A stretch of 51,370 nucleotides of DNA from a bacterium (GTDB lineage Bacteria > AUK180). Under the pieces are notes generated by a model, which did not search any database, had not been told where the DNA came from, and was given only the letters and a program-made list of their open reading frames with translations. The position numbers and the translations under genes were made by a program. The number at the start of each line of letters is the position of its first letter. Within the stretch, counting starts at the first letter, position 1. Below, one piece after another: positions 50,975 to 51,370 of this stretch. The stretch spans positions 1-51,370 of the forward strand of contig JAGLWT010000125.1 in the NCBI GenBank assembly GCA_023133295.1, read 5' to 3'.

Positions 50975-51370
<396 letters not shown>

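Overview
The window is a stretch of bacterial chromosome of moderate GC from what looks like an uncultivated, deeply branching lineage with a Gram-negative type envelope. The last ~400 bases are the 5' end of a 16S rRNA gene. Its helix-13 region differs from the usual bacterial sequence in a compensated way, so a phylum cannot be named from memory. Support for an outer membrane is indirect: lipoproteins, CsgG/TolB-like periplasmic proteins with barrel-like C-termini, a bacterial alpha-2-macroglobulin, and a secreted beta-helix protein with a FlgD-like C-terminal domain.

Layout. 1-5090: a truncated methyltransferase fragment, three tandem CsgG/TolB-like paralogues, a small membrane protein and a dispersed repeat. 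5075-5989 (minus): an orphan AbiEii-type nucleotidyltransferase. 6192-8813: queE-queC-glnA, giving two preQ0 (7-deazaguanine) enzymes and a glutamine synthetase. 9023-14881: a very large alpha-2-macroglobulin lipoprotein. 15452-18257: glyQ, a DUF4388 protein, butyrate kinase and a GNAT acetyltransferase, all overlapping or tightly packed. 18924-21770: a Cys-rich lipoprotein and a CPBP-type membrane protein fused to a large C-terminal domain. 21756-27398 (minus): an overlapping trio of exported proteins led by a tricorn-like protease. 27955-36280: membrane and secreted proteins (DUF2157, GDYxxLxY-like, DUF3267-like zincin, two unknowns, an AT-rich beta-helix protein). 36478-42385: a consensus promoter, initiator and elongator tRNA-Met, then tilS-ftsH-permease-dapA-dapB. 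42390-45620: a cell-envelope cluster of an HExxH protein, DUF5693 and csaB. 45954-50667: a PEGA Ser/Thr kinase, tmk, holB and an M19 dipeptidase. 50713 to the end: rRNA promoters, boxA and 16S.

Genes are packed with many 1-14 nt overlaps, so most blocks are probably operons. Long spacers are nearly all occupied by short repeats. The most striking class is a set of degenerate 7-bp tandem arrays found in almost every large intergenic gap with different unit sequences. Others are GTCATTC-type modules with hairpins, a 56-bp repeat paired with a palindrome, and a ~290-bp element bounded by 18-bp direct repeats. Several promoters lie so close to the start codon that short-leader or leaderless mRNAs are likely.

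No CRISPR array, prophage, transposase or classical defence island is visible. The candidates for something undescribed are the tandem CsgG-like family, the CPBP-fusion/Cys-rich lipoprotein pair, the tricorn-like secreted operon and the heptad intergenic arrays. All functional calls rest on reading motifs by eye, without database searches.
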